Assembly: GCF_007744515.1 (NCBI RefSeq)
Contig: NZ_CP036268.1
Span: 3,580,712 to 3,644,711 of the forward strand
Direction of reading: 5' to 3'
Origin: Stratiformator vulcanicus
GTDB taxonomy: Bacteria > Planctomycetota > Planctomycetia > Planctomycetales > Planctomycetaceae
DNA length: 64,000 nt
Positions 18,560 through 27,546 of this stretch are shown here, piece by piece; the stretch's first letter is position 1, and each line of letters opens with the position of its first letter. The notes beneath the pieces were generated by a model. The model was not told the DNA's origin, searched no databases, and worked only from the letters and a program-made list of their open reading frames with translations. The position numbers and the translations under genes are program-made.

Positions 18560-19285
18560 TTACGAGTCGCTTCGGGCGCGGAATTTATAGCCTGTTCCGC
18601 GGACGGACAGCAGGAACTGAGGATTGGCGGGGTCGGCCTCGATCATGCGTCGGAGCCGCATGACAAAATTGTCGATAGTTCGGGTTGTGACGTCGGAGTC
18701 GGGGGGCCACACGTTCTCGAGGATTTCCATTCGCGGAAGGACCCGGCCTTCATGCTGAATGAAGTAGCGGAGGAGTTGGGCTTCGAGGGTGGTCAGTTCA
18801 TGCTTTTCCTGCTTGTCGGGCCGGTCGATCACCACCTGAAATTGATCGAAATCGATTGTCACGCCGTCGAACTGAAACTGGCCGCCGGGCGTTGAAGACG
18901 TCACCTCCGCCTCCCGGTCGGAACGCCGGGCCAGCAGATTCTTCACGCGGGAGATGACCTCGGGCAGAGAAAACGGCTTCGACAGGTACTGGTCGGTCCC
19001 GGCGTCGAAGGCGAGGGTGCGATCCTCGGGAAGCTGTCGGGCGCTGAGAATCAGAATCGGCACCCGGCGATCCTGCTTGCGAATCTCCCGGCAAACGTCG
19101 TAACCGCTCATGCCCGGGAGCATCAGGTCGAGAATGATCACGTCAAAAGGCGACTTATCGCCGGAATAGTGATTCAGCGCGCTGCGGCCGTCCATCGCCA
19201 CGGTGACGGCGTAGCCTTCCTGCTTAAAATTGAACGCTAGCCCGGCGGCCAGCGCTTCCTCATCTTCAACGATTAAGAGTTTCAT
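18560..19285 (-). CDS. OmpR/PhoB-family response regulator
   Basis: A 241-residue two-domain regulator. The receiver domain (1-120) has the acidic pair in LLIVEDEEAL, the phospho-acceptor D53 in VIILDLMLPGMSGYDV, the conserved Ser in LILSAR and the Lys in YLSKPF. The C-terminal winged-helix domain (about 140-238) has 'LTTLEAQLLRYFIQHEGRVL' and 'RTIDNFVMRLRRMIE', ending in RGTGYKF as in PhoB relatives. It overlaps the upstream kinase gene by 4 nt. Target genes are unknown. Confidence 0.93.
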   Translation of the reverse strand: MKLLIVEDEEALAAGLAFNFKQEGYAVTVAMDGRSALNHYSGDKSPFDVIILDLMLPGMSGYDVCREIRKQDRRVPILILSARQLPEDRTLAFDAGTDQYLSKPFSLPEVISRVKNLLARRSDREAEVTSSTPGGQFQFDGVTIDFDQFQVVIDRPDKQEKHELTTLEAQLLRYFIQHEGRVLPRMEILENVWPPDSDVTTRTIDNFVMRLRRMIEADPANPQFLLSVRGTGYKFRARSDS

Positions 19286-20187
19286 CCTTCCCGCCCCGGC
19301 AGTTCGACTTCGAAGATGCTCCCCGGCTTGCGGTAGCGGTTATAGACGTGGATGTGGCCGCGGAGAATGTGGACCAGCGTGCGGACGATGTAAAGCCCCA
19401 GCCCGGTCCCTTTTCGAGTGCGTTGCAGTTCGTTGCCGCCACGATAGAAGAGATCGAAAATCTTCTTTCGCTGTTCGGGCGGCACGCCGGGGCCGCTGTC
19501 GGCGATCCGCGTGACGACGCGGCGACGATGCACGCGGACCTCCACTTCAACGGATGGTTCATCACCGCCATATTTAACGGCGTTGTCGAGCAGATTACCG
19601 AAGATCATCTCGAGCAGCATCGGTCGGGCGTGCACGAAAGCGGGGTGGGCATCGAAAGCGAAGACCGGTTCGAATTCGACCTGATGATGTTTGCAAGCGT
19701 TTTCAGCACATTTGCGGAGGAGCGGTTCCAACGCCACATCCTCGGGAGAGGTCTCCTCGCCGAGGCGCTCGAGCCGGCCGACCTCGAGTAATTGATTTAT
19801 TAATTCTTCGAGACGACTGAGTTCTCGGGCCATGGTCTCATAGAACTCAGTCCGCTGCTCCGCATCGAGTTCCTGTCGCATCCGCAGCGTGTCGATATAG
19901 AGCCGCAGTGACGCGATCGGACTTTTCAATTCGTGCGTCACGCTGTCGACGAAATTAATCTGCCGCTGGTGCAGACGGACTGATTTGATGCTCAGCACAA
20001 GATAGAAGGTCAGCCCGACCAGAATCAGCGCGAACAAAACCGTCCCGACCGTGAGCGCCGACCATTGCGACCCTTGGGCTAAAAAGATGATCCAGCAGAC
20101 CATCAGCGCGATATTCAGCGACATCAGAACCACGCTGAGCGTGATCGGCAAGTGCAGCGTTCGCGATTTCCGAATGAGGGTGGGCAA
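19282..20187 (-). CDS. Sensor histidine kinase, partner of the adjacent regulator
   Basis: A 301-residue membrane kinase. Two transmembrane helices (about residues 14-37 and 45-67) are separated by only a few residues, so there is almost no periplasmic sensing domain; signal input may come through the membrane or a partner. The phospho-accepting H85 lies in VDSVTHELKSPIASL. N-box NLLDNAVKYGG, G1 DSGPGV, F-box 'KIFDLFYRG' and G2 GTGLGLYIV are all present, so the kinase should be active. The start is TTG at 20187. Its stop overlaps the regulator start (ATGA). Confidence 0.9.
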   Translation of the reverse strand: MPTLIRKSRTLHLPITLSVVLMSLNIALMVCWIIFLAQGSQWSALTVGTVLFALILVGLTFYLVLSIKSVRLHQRQINFVDSVTHELKSPIASLRLYIDTLRMRQELDAEQRTEFYETMARELSRLEELINQLLEVGRLERLGEETSPEDVALEPLLRKCAENACKHHQVEFEPVFAFDAHPAFVHARPMLLEMIFGNLLDNAVKYGGDEPSVEVEVRVHRRRVVTRIADSGPGVPPEQRKKIFDLFYRGGNELQRTRKGTGLGLYIVRTLVHILRGHIHVYNRYRKPGSIFEVELPGREG

Positions 20188-20303
20188 AAGGAGAGTTTAG
20201 AGTCTAGAGGCTAGTGTTGAGAGAACCGAAACGCGACCCGGTCTACCCATGGGGAGTCTAATATTTCAGCGGGGCCTTCGTCCGAACACACGTCGACCTG
20301 TCG

Positions 20304-20639
20304 TTAAGTCTCATCTGGAGCACGTTCATCAAGGACCCCGATCTCGTGGTACAGGGCATCCATCAGATCACCAACGACGCGGGCATGTTGAAACAGTTCC
20401 GGATGAAGAAGTATCGTCGGATGATCCTCCATGAAGTCTGCCCAAGTATTTCGAATGAGATGGGCACGGTCGAGTGCCTCATGCGCACCGAACGTCCCGG
20501 GGCCGAAACTCGATTCGAGCGTCGGCCCCTCGGACGTATCGCAGTGGTTGAATCGAGCTTCTTTCAACATATCAGCGTGATCGTGTAACGCCTCCGCGAG
20601 CGTCGACTTGAAGGCAGACTCCAATTCTACTGAATTCAT
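20304..20639 (-). CDS. Small soluble protein of unknown function
   Basis: A 111-residue protein rich in His, Asp and Glu with no signal or membrane segment. Helical segments include 'ELESAFKSTLAEALHDHADML' and 'HARVVGDLMDALYHEIGVL'. No family is recognised. The plus-strand frame over the same DNA is less protein-like. The surrounding DNA (20188-20303 and 20640-20760) is AT-richer than its neighbours, and the gene is not obviously part of an operon. Confidence 0.5.
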   Translation of the reverse strand: MNSVELESAFKSTLAEALHDHADMLKEARFNHCDTSEGPTLESSFGPGTFGAHEALDRAHLIRNTWADFMEDHPTILLHPELFQHARVVGDLMDALYHEIGVLDERAPDET

Positions 20640-20760
20640 TCAAATCTCCGTAGCTTCATTAACTACCCCTACTGACTGCCAACCACTTTACTTACAACGT
20701 CTTTAATTTCGATCTCATTGAAGGAAGTCGCAATGACAGGCGACAACTTGTCTTTAACAT

Positions 20761-21606
20761 CTATGCCTCTGCGTAGATAATGGCTTCGATGTGATTGTCT
20801 AATTTAAGAACTTCGTCGAATTTGTAGCCATCGGTTGAGCGGAGAATCCGACCTTTCCAGTGCGAGCCGACGAAGACGCCATCGCCGTAGCAGCAGGCGA
20901 GCGGGGCGTTCTCGTTGGGGATTCGCTCCCACGAGCGGCCGTTGGGCGACTCGAGTGTGCCCCCGTTGCCGACGGCTACGAATTTCTCTCCAGTCCAAAT
21001 CACGGTATTAAAGTGTTCGCCTTCGAGCCCGCGTTCTTTAAAGTTCCATTTCAGGCCGTCCTGGCTCGACATCCGCAAGCCGTGCAGTCCGACACCGACA
21101 TAGGTTCCGTCACCATAGGCGACGTCGATCAATGTATCGATCGGCTTGGTATCAGGGGCGTCTTCCCACTTTCTCCCGTCTTTCGAACGGGCGATGCGGC
21201 CGCTCCCGCCGACGGCGACGTATTGGTTGTCGCCCCAGACCAATCGAAGCAGCCCTTTGCCCTTTTGATCGTCTTTGGTCCAATTCTGGCCGTCGTCGGT
21301 GTAGTAAAACGTCGTGCCATTGTAGTTAACGTCGGTGCCGGTGCCGATGAATTGGCCGTTGCCATAAGTGATAAACCCGATGCCGTTCCCACCCTTGGGT
21401 AATGATTGAGCTTTCGACCAATTCTTACCGTCTTTGGTGACGGAATAATCATTCTTGCCCGCAGCGATCGCGGTGTTGTTGCCGAAAGCGACCGTTCGGA
21501 AGTATCGGCGATCGTCCATTTCCGGCTTCGACCACGTTCTCGCGTCCCGCGAGCTCATGCGGACGCCTTTGTGACCGACCGCGAGGTAGAAACCATTTTT
21601 TGCCAT
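20761..21606 (-). CDS. Seven-Asp-box beta-propeller protein
   Basis: A 281-residue protein built from seven repeats of about 40 residues, each carrying an Asp-box (S/T-x-D/N-G-x-x-W/F): near residues 18, 57, 103, 141, 180, 220 and 257 (for example TKDGKNWS, SKDGRKWE, STDGYKFD). Between boxes comes a strand with 'YGNGQFIGTG' or 'WGDNQYVAVGG' patterns. This predicts a seven-bladed propeller like sialidase/BNR or Ycf48-type proteins, but no catalytic residues of sialidases are evident. It has no signal peptide, so it is probably cytoplasmic or exported by another route. Ligand unknown. Confidence 0.8.
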   Translation of the reverse strand: MAKNGFYLAVGHKGVRMSSRDARTWSKPEMDDRRYFRTVAFGNNTAIAAGKNDYSVTKDGKNWSKAQSLPKGGNGIGFITYGNGQFIGTGTDVNYNGTTFYYTDDGQNWTKDDQKGKGLLRLVWGDNQYVAVGGSGRIARSKDGRKWEDAPDTKPIDTLIDVAYGDGTYVGVGLHGLRMSSQDGLKWNFKERGLEGEHFNTVIWTGEKFVAVGNGGTLESPNGRSWERIPNENAPLACCYGDGVFVGSHWKGRILRSTDGYKFDEVLKLDNHIEAIIYAEA

Positions 21607-21683
21607 GGGACTGAGCTATTTTGATGTGGGAGACAATTAAGGTTCACAACGCGACTCTATCAGAGCGATCCGAATCAGACTGA

Positions 21684-22775
21684 TCAATTCAGTTCAGCAT
21701 ACTCAAGTCCGAACGTATCGGCGACGGCGCGATTGGTGACGCGACCGCCTTGAAGGTTGATGGCCGATCGCAGCGCCGCGTCGGTTTGCAACTGGCCCTG
21801 CGCGATGCGCATCACGAACGGAAATGTCACGTTGCACAGCGCATAGGTGCTGGTGCGACCGACGGCGCCGGGCATGTTCGTGACGCAGTAGTGCACAATG
21901 TCATCGACAATATAGGTCGGCTCGGCGTGCGTCGTCGGGCGAGATGTTTCGAAGCAACCGCCCTGATCGATGCAAACGTCGACGATCACGGCCCCCGCCT
22001 TCATCTCTTTAAGATCATCAGCCGTGACGAGCCGCGGTGCGCGGGCCCCGGGAATTAAGACGCCACCAATCACGAGATCGGCTCGGCGGACCTGATCTCG
22101 GATATTGTGCCGATCGCTAAACAGTGTCGTGACGTTGGATGGCATCACGTCTTCAAGGTGCCGCAGGCGGTCGACGTTGATATCCAGAATGACGACCTCG
22201 GCTCCGAAGCCGGCGGCGATCCGGGCCGCCTCTTTGCCGACGATTCCCCCGCCGAGCACCACGATCGTCGCCGGTAATACCCCGGGGACGCCACCGAGCA
22301 GAATGCCGCGGCCCTCCTGCGGGCGTTCCAGATATTTCGCGCCCTCCTGAATACTCATCCGCCCGGCAACCTCGCTCATGGGGGTGAGCAAGGGAAGATC
22401 GCCTTTAACGCCGCGGAGTGTCTCATAGGCGATCGCCGTGATGCCGCGTTGGAGCAACGCCTTCGTCAATTCCTCACTGGCGGCGAGGTGATAGTACGTG
22501 AAGACCATCTGTCCTGATCGGAGTAATGGCCACTCTTCAGGCTGCGGCTCTTTGACTTTCACCAAGAGTTCAGCAGCCGCAAAGACGTCTTCTGCCGAGT
22601 CGACGATCGTCGCCCCGTTGGCGGCGTAGACCTCATCGGGCAGACCGCTACCGTCGCCGGCGCCACGTTCAACAAGCACCTCGTGCCCCGCGGTGACAAG
22701 TTCCTCCACTCCCGCGGGCAGCATCGCCACGCGATACTCGTCCGATTTCACTTCCCGCGGCACACCGACGATCAT
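21684..22775 (-). CDS. ald: Alanine dehydrogenase
   Basis: A 363-residue enzyme that interconverts L-alanine and pyruvate plus ammonia with NAD. The ATG at 22775 gives the normal N-terminus MIVGVPREVKSDEYRVA; upstream in-frame codons to 22865 are not expected in the family. K75 (VKVKEP) and H96 (FTYYHLA) match the catalytic Lys and His. The NAD-binding Rossmann motif is VVLGGGIVGKEAA. 'HAEPTYIVDDIVHYCVTNMPG' and 'GRTSTYALCN' are close to known sequences of the family. It is divergently placed against the Nif3-like gene. Confidence 0.95.
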   Translation of the reverse strand: MIVGVPREVKSDEYRVAMLPAGVEELVTAGHEVLVERGAGDGSGLPDEVYAANGATIVDSAEDVFAAAELLVKVKEPQPEEWPLLRSGQMVFTYYHLAASEELTKALLQRGITAIAYETLRGVKGDLPLLTPMSEVAGRMSIQEGAKYLERPQEGRGILLGGVPGVLPATIVVLGGGIVGKEAARIAAGFGAEVVILDINVDRLRHLEDVMPSNVTTLFSDRHNIRDQVRRADLVIGGVLIPGARAPRLVTADDLKEMKAGAVIVDVCIDQGGCFETSRPTTHAEPTYIVDDIVHYCVTNMPGAVGRTSTYALCNVTFPFVMRIAQGQLQTDAALRSAINLQGGRVTNRAVADTFGLEYAELN

Positions 22776-22942
22776 GGACGCTCCCTTGGCTCGATTCCTC
22801 TTACGCAAAATCATACGTTGAGAGGCCGGGATCTGCAGCCACACACGAAGAACCCGACCTTTCAATCAATCGACCGGCAAGTGTGCGCGTTGCCGTCACC
22901 GTCGATGTCGCCGAATCGCCAAAGCGCTCACAGGACAACTTC

Positions 22943-23821
22943 ATGCCGACCGTTCACGACCTCCGTCGGGCGCTGGAAACCATCGCGCCGCCTACGATCG
23001 CCGAAGACTGGGACAACGTCGGGCTGTTGCTCGGCGATCCCGAGGCGGAGGTGAACCGCGTCTTGACCTGCCTGACGCTCACGCCCGATGTCGCCGCCGA
23101 AGCCGTCGAGGACGAAGCCGACCTGATCGTGACCCACCATCCGATCTTCTTTCGTGGGACGAAGCGAATCACGACTGAGACTTCAGACGGGGCGATGATC
23201 CTGAAACTCGCTCGGGCCGGGGTGGCGGTATATTCGCCACACACCAGTTACGACAGCGGCCCCGCGGGAATCAATCGCCAGATCGCCAACCGCCTCGGCC
23301 TCGACGATGTCCGCCCGCTCCGCGTGATTGAGCCCGCTTCTACACAAGCCCGCAGCGCCAGCAAGGGACCAACAGAGGAATGCCGAGCAGATTTGAACGA
23401 GTCAACAAACGAAAATCAGTCCGACCCCGCCGAACTCGGCGCGGGACGCTACGGAGTGCTGAACCCGCCTTTGGAAGTGCATGAATTCCTACGACGGGTC
23501 AAAGTCGCCTTCGGGATCGACTCCTTGCGTCACGTGCCGGCTGATACCGAACTGGTCGGTCGCGTCGCAATCGCCTGCGGCTCGGCGGGCGAGTTCCTCT
23601 CCGACGCGTCAGCGCACTGCTGCCAATATCTGCTGACCGGTGAAACGAGCTTTCACACCTGCCTGGAAGCCCGGGCCGCAGGAATGGGGCTAATTTTGCT
23701 CGGCCACTATCGAAGCGAGCGGTTCGCCATGGACCGACTGGCCGAGATGCTCTCCGGCGAATTTCCGGAAATCTCGGCCACGTCGAGCCACGCCGAAAGC
23801 GACCCCATCACCAGGAGCTAA
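22943..23821 (+). CDS. Nif3-like (YbgI) dinuclear metal-centre protein with a repeat-derived insertion
   Basis: A 292-residue Nif3/YbgI-family protein, also called GTP cyclohydrolase I type 2-like; members form hexameric rings with two metal ions per subunit, and function is uncertain. The N-terminal half has metal ligands H65/H66 in VTHHPIFFRG and H100 plus D104 in SPHTSYDSG. The C-terminal half has 'LLTGETSFHTCLEARAAGMGLILLGHYRSER' motifs (GHYRSE carries ligands). Between them, residues 134-142 (TQARSASKG) are encoded by a dispersed repeat, followed by a polar stretch up to about residue 170. The ATG at 22943 is preferred; a GTG at 22883 would add 20 residues. nadC follows within 140 nt. 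Confidence 0.9.
   Translation: MPTVHDLRRALETIAPPTIAEDWDNVGLLLGDPEAEVNRVLTCLTLTPDVAAEAVEDEADLIVTHHPIFFRGTKRITTETSDGAMILKLARAGVAVYSPHTSYDSGPAGINRQIANRLGLDDVRPLRVIEPASTQARSASKGPTEECRADLNESTNENQSDPAELGAGRYGVLNPPLEVHEFLRRVKVAFGIDSLRHVPADTELVGRVAIACGSAGEFLSDASAHCCQYLLTGETSFHTCLEARAAGMGLILLGHYRSERFAMDRLAEMLSGEFPEISATSSHAESDPITRS
23344..23368 (+). repeat. Family B dispersed repeat inside the Nif3-like gene
   Basis: A 25-nt match to repeat family B (begins ACAAGCCCGCAGCGC, ends AAGGGA), differing from the copy at 62288 at a few positions. It is read in frame as QARSASKG in the linker between the two Nif3 half-domains. Other copies are intergenic (44827-44851, 44861-44885, 62288-62312, 62355-62379). 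Confidence 0.75.
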
Positions 23822-23959
23822 GTGCAATCACCACAAGCCGCGATTCCTGAGAACCGCGGACCGAACGCCGCGTCAAACTTTGAAAAGCACTCTCAAACTG
23901 GCAACGCAATCGATCACCGCCAAATAGGAAGCGATACTTTTTTGGAGACCGTTCATTCG

Positions 23960-24850
23960 ATGCTGACTTCTGACGAACTGGTCGCAGCCGACAGGTTGAT
24001 TGAACTCGCGCTGGCTGAGGATCTCGGGCCAGATCGTGACGACATCACCAGTCGCGTAACGCTGCCGGAAGAGGCGACCGGTTCGGTCGAAATTGTCGCC
24101 CGCCAAGCCGGCGTCCTCGCCGGATTGCCGATCGCCGCGCGGGTCTTCGAGCGACTCGGGGCGGAGGTCGCCTTCGAAATGCTGACCCGAGACGGAGCGA
24201 ACCTCGAACCCGGGACGGCGGTCGCGGCGCTCTCGGGACCGCTGCGAACCTTGCTGACCGGAGAGCGGACGGCTCTGAATTTTTTGACGCTTCTGAGCGG
24301 TGTCGCGAGCCTGACGCGGCAATTCGTCGACCGCGTTGAAGGGACGAGTGCGGTGATCCTAGATACGCGAAAGACACTGCCCGGTTACCGCCTGCTGGAG
24401 AAATATGCCGTTCGAAAAGGGGGTGGCACGAACCATCGCATGGGTCTGCACGACGGCTGCCTGATCAAGGACAATCATCTTGCCGGTCGGAAGTCGACCC
24501 ATCCCAATGAGTCTTTAGCCGAGATGTTGCGTAATGTTCGCCGCGAGCTCGGCGCTGAGCGATCGATCGAGATCGAGGTGGACACGTTGGATCAATTGCG
24601 TGAAGCGCTGCCGGGGGAACCGGACATCGTGCTGCTCGACAATATGCCCCCCGACACGCTGCGAACCGCGGTCCGACTGCGAGACGAACTCGCACCGGCA
24701 GCACTGCTTGAAGCGTCGGGTGGCGTGACGCTTGAGACGGTGCGGGGAATCGCGGAGGCAGGCGTCGACCGCATCAGCATCGGTGGGCTGACGCATTCGG
24801 CCCCGGCACTCGACCTCGGATTTGACTGGTCCGACCGGGCGACAGCATGA
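23960..24850 (+). CDS. nadC: Nicotinate-nucleotide pyrophosphorylase (carboxylating)
   Basis: A 296-residue quinolinate phosphoribosyltransferase that converts quinolinate and PRPP to nicotinate mononucleotide in NAD synthesis. Key motifs: 'ALAEDLGPDRDDITSR' at the N-terminus, the active-site block DTRKTLPGYRLLEKYAVRKG followed by GGTNHRMGLHDG, 'IKDNH', 'IEIEVDTLDQ' and 'DNMPPD'. The ATG at 23960 is chosen since the 46 upstream codons to 23822 are not family-like; that longer frame begins directly after the Nif3-gene stop. Its stop overlaps the next gene by 4 nt. nadA and nadB are not nearby. Confidence 0.94.
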   Translation: MLTSDELVAADRLIELALAEDLGPDRDDITSRVTLPEEATGSVEIVARQAGVLAGLPIAARVFERLGAEVAFEMLTRDGANLEPGTAVAALSGPLRTLLTGERTALNFLTLLSGVASLTRQFVDRVEGTSAVILDTRKTLPGYRLLEKYAVRKGGGTNHRMGLHDGCLIKDNHLAGRKSTHPNESLAEMLRNVRRELGAERSIEIEVDTLDQLREALPGEPDIVLLDNMPPDTLRTAVRLRDELAPAALLEASGGVTLETVRGIAEAGVDRISIGGLTHSAPALDLGFDWSDRATA

Positions 24851-27138
24851 GCCGAAGATCGATGACCAAGTCAGACCAAATTGCCGCGAGCGAGGATCGT
24901 AGTTCTTTGGTTCGGCTGATTCCGATTGCGATCGGAGCCTGGCTGGTACTCGCCGGGATATTGTTCGCCACAGTGACACTCACCAATGCCGGGAGCGACT
25001 GGACACGGCTCAAGATCGCATTCGTGCTGCTCGATGGTATCGCAAGGGAACTCCCATCGGGCGTGCAGTTCCTTCCGCAGCGGATCGATCTTCTCCTCAC
25101 GGCGATCAGTATCGTCGCGGGAGCGTTCGCGATGGGTCGCCTGCTTGTGCGGTCGGTTATCCCGCGAGATTTCGCGACGGCGTTAGAGCGTCAGCTCTTC
25201 GCGATCGCGATCGGTTACTCCGCCGTCTCGCTTTTGACGCTGGCTGCCGGACTTGTCGGCGCACTTTCGAGACCGCTTTTCATGGTGGTTCTTGTCGCCG
25301 CGGTGCTTGCAGAATGCGCGCTGACGGTGGTCGACCGACGATGCAACAGCGGTACGAAATTGCGATGGCCAAAGCTGGGCCGGGTCGAGATTATCTGCAT
25401 CGCGACCGCCACTCCGTTTGTGATTCTCGCTTTGCTCGGAGCGATGTTTCCGCCAATGGAATTCGACGTGAAGGAATATCATTTAGGCGGCCCCAAGGAA
25501 TTTTTCGTAGGCGGAGCGGTCACGTTTCTGCCGCACAACGCCTATACAAGTTTTCCATTCTTCAGCGAGATGCTCTCGTTGTGCGCGATGGTCTTGCGAG
25601 ACGATTGGTATCGCGGCGCGTTGGCGGGCAAGCTGGTGCTCGCGACGTTCGGCCCCCTGACGGGCTTAGCGATCTACGCGGCGGGCAAGCGATTATTCTC
25701 ACCGGCCACCGGAGCCGTTGCCGGGCTGTTTTACGTCAGCGCGCCTTGGACGTACCGCCTGTCAGTGATCGCGTACGTGGAAGGCGCGCTCTCGTTCTAC
25801 GTGGCAATGGCGATCTTGTCCGGTGTCGTCGCGGTCATTGCGATCCGAGAGGGCACCGCGGGTGCATGGAGAGTATCTCTGCTACTCGGACTCATTAGCG
25901 GAACCGCGGTCGCGTGCAAATATCCCGGGCTGGTGCAGGTTGTGATCCCCGCGGGTGCCCTGATGATCGCCGCCGTACTCTTTGCTCGGAGACGGTTTGC
26001 TCGGAGAAGATCCCACCAACCGGCAGAAGATACCGAATCGACTGAGAGACCGTCCGGTCGTCCGATGCGACTTCTGACTGGTTCCGTCTTCGCACTCGGA
26101 GTCTTGCTCACCTGCGGCCCCTGGCTGCTGAAGAACACGATCGAAACTGGCAACCCGGTCTATCCGTTGCTCTTCTCCGTACTCGGCGGAGCAGACTGGG
26201 ACCCCGAACTCGATGCCAAATGGGGCGATGCGCACTCGCCGCCGCACTTTCGCCCGGTCACATTAGCCACCGAGGCGTTCGGAATTGCTGCTAAGAACGA
26301 CTGGCAGACTGCTGTGGTCCTGTTGTTCGCGCCTCTCTCTCTCTTAAGAGTCCGAGAGCCTCGGACCGCGATTCTGTGTGGCCTGTCTCTTTACCTTTAT
26401 CTGGCGTGGTGGCTGCTGACTCATCGCATCGATCGCTTTTGGGTGCCGATGCTGCCTGCGCTCGTGTTGCTGAGCGCTGTCGGATTTGAAACGGCGAGGC
26501 GATCAATCGGTAACGCGATGCCGGTCGGAATGGCGGGCATCGCAATCGCCTTCAATCTGGGGCTGATCTTTACTGGCATCTGCGGCCCGGCTGAAGTTCT
26601 GGCTGACCTCGACGCCGCCCGAAAATACTCGGAGCGCAGTTCGACCGGCATCGCCGCAGTCAACAAGTTGGTGGAGCCGGGTGACCGAGTGTTGCTGGTC
26701 GGCGAAGCGGAGATCTTCGACGCACGATTCCGCCCGATTTACAACACGGTCTTCGACAAAAACATCGTCGAAGAATGGATGGGTGATCGCAGCGGATACC
26801 AACCGTTCGGCGGAATGGATTCACTTCCGCCCGAGACTATTGCGAAGACACTCGAAGACCAAGAGATCAAGTACATCCTCGTCAACTGGAGCGAGATCGC
26901 ACGCTACCGCACGACCTACGGCTACAGTGACTTTGTGACTCCGGCGATCTTCGACGACCTGGTCGCAGCCGGCGTGCTCGGCGAGCCGATTGCCGCGGCG
27001 TTTGTCGAACTCGATGCCCTCCCTTCCAATCAGAGGAAGCTCATCGAACGGGAATTCCCGCAATTAATAAAAGAAGGGCGACCGACCGTTTTTCTCGCGG
27101 AGACGATCTACCGCATCCGCAGTCGGGCGAAAAAATGA
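24847..27138 (+). CDS. GT39-like polytopic membrane glycosyltransferase
   Basis: A 763-residue integral membrane protein with roughly ten hydrophobic helices. The loop after an early helix reads MEFDVKEYHLGGPKEFF, resembling the acidic first-loop motif of PMT/ArnT-type (GT39/GT83) enzymes that take sugars from polyprenyl phosphate. 'HRIDRFWVPMLPALVLLSA' is the kind of R-x-W/F loop seen in such proteins. The C-terminal 200 or so residues are soluble and extracytoplasmic. It overlaps nadC by 4 nt (ATGA), yet the functions look unrelated. A GT2 polyprenyl-sugar synthase-like gene and a flippase lie downstream on the opposite strand, which fits lipid-linked sugar transfer (inference). Confidence 0.75.
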   Translation: MSRRSMTKSDQIAASEDRSSLVRLIPIAIGAWLVLAGILFATVTLTNAGSDWTRLKIAFVLLDGIARELPSGVQFLPQRIDLLLTAISIVAGAFAMGRLLVRSVIPRDFATALERQLFAIAIGYSAVSLLTLAAGLVGALSRPLFMVVLVAAVLAECALTVVDRRCNSGTKLRWPKLGRVEIICIATATPFVILALLGAMFPPMEFDVKEYHLGGPKEFFVGGAVTFLPHNAYTSFPFFSEMLSLCAMVLRDDWYRGALAGKLVLATFGPLTGLAIYAAGKRLFSPATGAVAGLFYVSAPWTYRLSVIAYVEGALSFYVAMAILSGVVAVIAIREGTAGAWRVSLLLGLISGTAVACKYPGLVQVVIPAGALMIAAVLFARRRFARRRSHQPAEDTESTERPSGRPMRLLTGSVFALGVLLTCGPWLLKNTIETGNPVYPLLFSVLGGADWDPELDAKWGDAHSPPHFRPVTLATEAFGIAAKNDWQTAVVLLFAPLSLLRVREPRTAILCGLSLYLYLAWWLLTHRIDRFWVPMLPALVLLSAVGFETARRSIGNAMPVGMAGIAIAFNLGLIFTGICGPAEVLADLDAARKYSERSSTGIAAVNKLVEPGDRVLLVGEAEIFDARFRPIYNTVFDKNIVEEWMGDRSGYQPFGGMDSLPPETIAKTLEDQEIKYILVNWSEIARYRTTYGYSDFVTPAIFDDLVAAGVLGEPIAAAFVELDALPSNQRKLIEREFPQLIKEGRPTVFLAETIYRIRSRAKK

Positions 27139-27148
27139 TTCAGACTCG

Positions 27149-27364
27149 CTACTCGGTCGGAAATTGATTCCGCTGCAGTTCGCGATTCGTGCCACCGCGG
27201 ACGCAGCGCTTGGCGACCTCGGGGATCGCGTAGTCTTCCGGCAGAAAACTGCCGGTATCGACCAATTGACGGTCGTCATCCGCCGCGGTGCCGTACTCCA
27301 ATGTGCGGTCCTGCGGCCCGGCGAATTCCTCACAATGAGGTTTGAGTTCGTCGATTTCTCTCAT
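27149..27364 (-). CDS. Small hypothetical protein
   Basis: A 71-residue acidic soluble protein from the ATG at 27364 (MREIDELKPHCEEFAGPQD). It contains 'TGSFLPEDYAIPEVAKRCV', which looks protein-like, but no family is recognised. The open frame continues upstream to 27469 with poorer composition. It lies between the convergent GT39-like gene (ends 27138) and the GT2 gene (ends 27547). The remaining bases up to 27546 show nothing else. Confidence 0.45.
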   Translation of the reverse strand: MREIDELKPHCEEFAGPQDRTLEYGTAADDDRQLVDTGSFLPEDYAIPEVAKRCVRGGTNRELQRNQFPTE

Positions 27365-27546
27365 CGCTAGGTCTCCCGGGCCCGCACCAAACGAAGCTTG
27401 CCGGGAAATGGCCATTTCGAATTCGGCCCTTCCCGACGAGCAGCACCGTTCGCTCACGCGAATGCGCAACGCCAGATTGTGACACGACGGGCGAGAAACT
27501 TCAAATTTATTTCGTGCGACAGGCGGTTAGACAGGGAGGATTCCGC

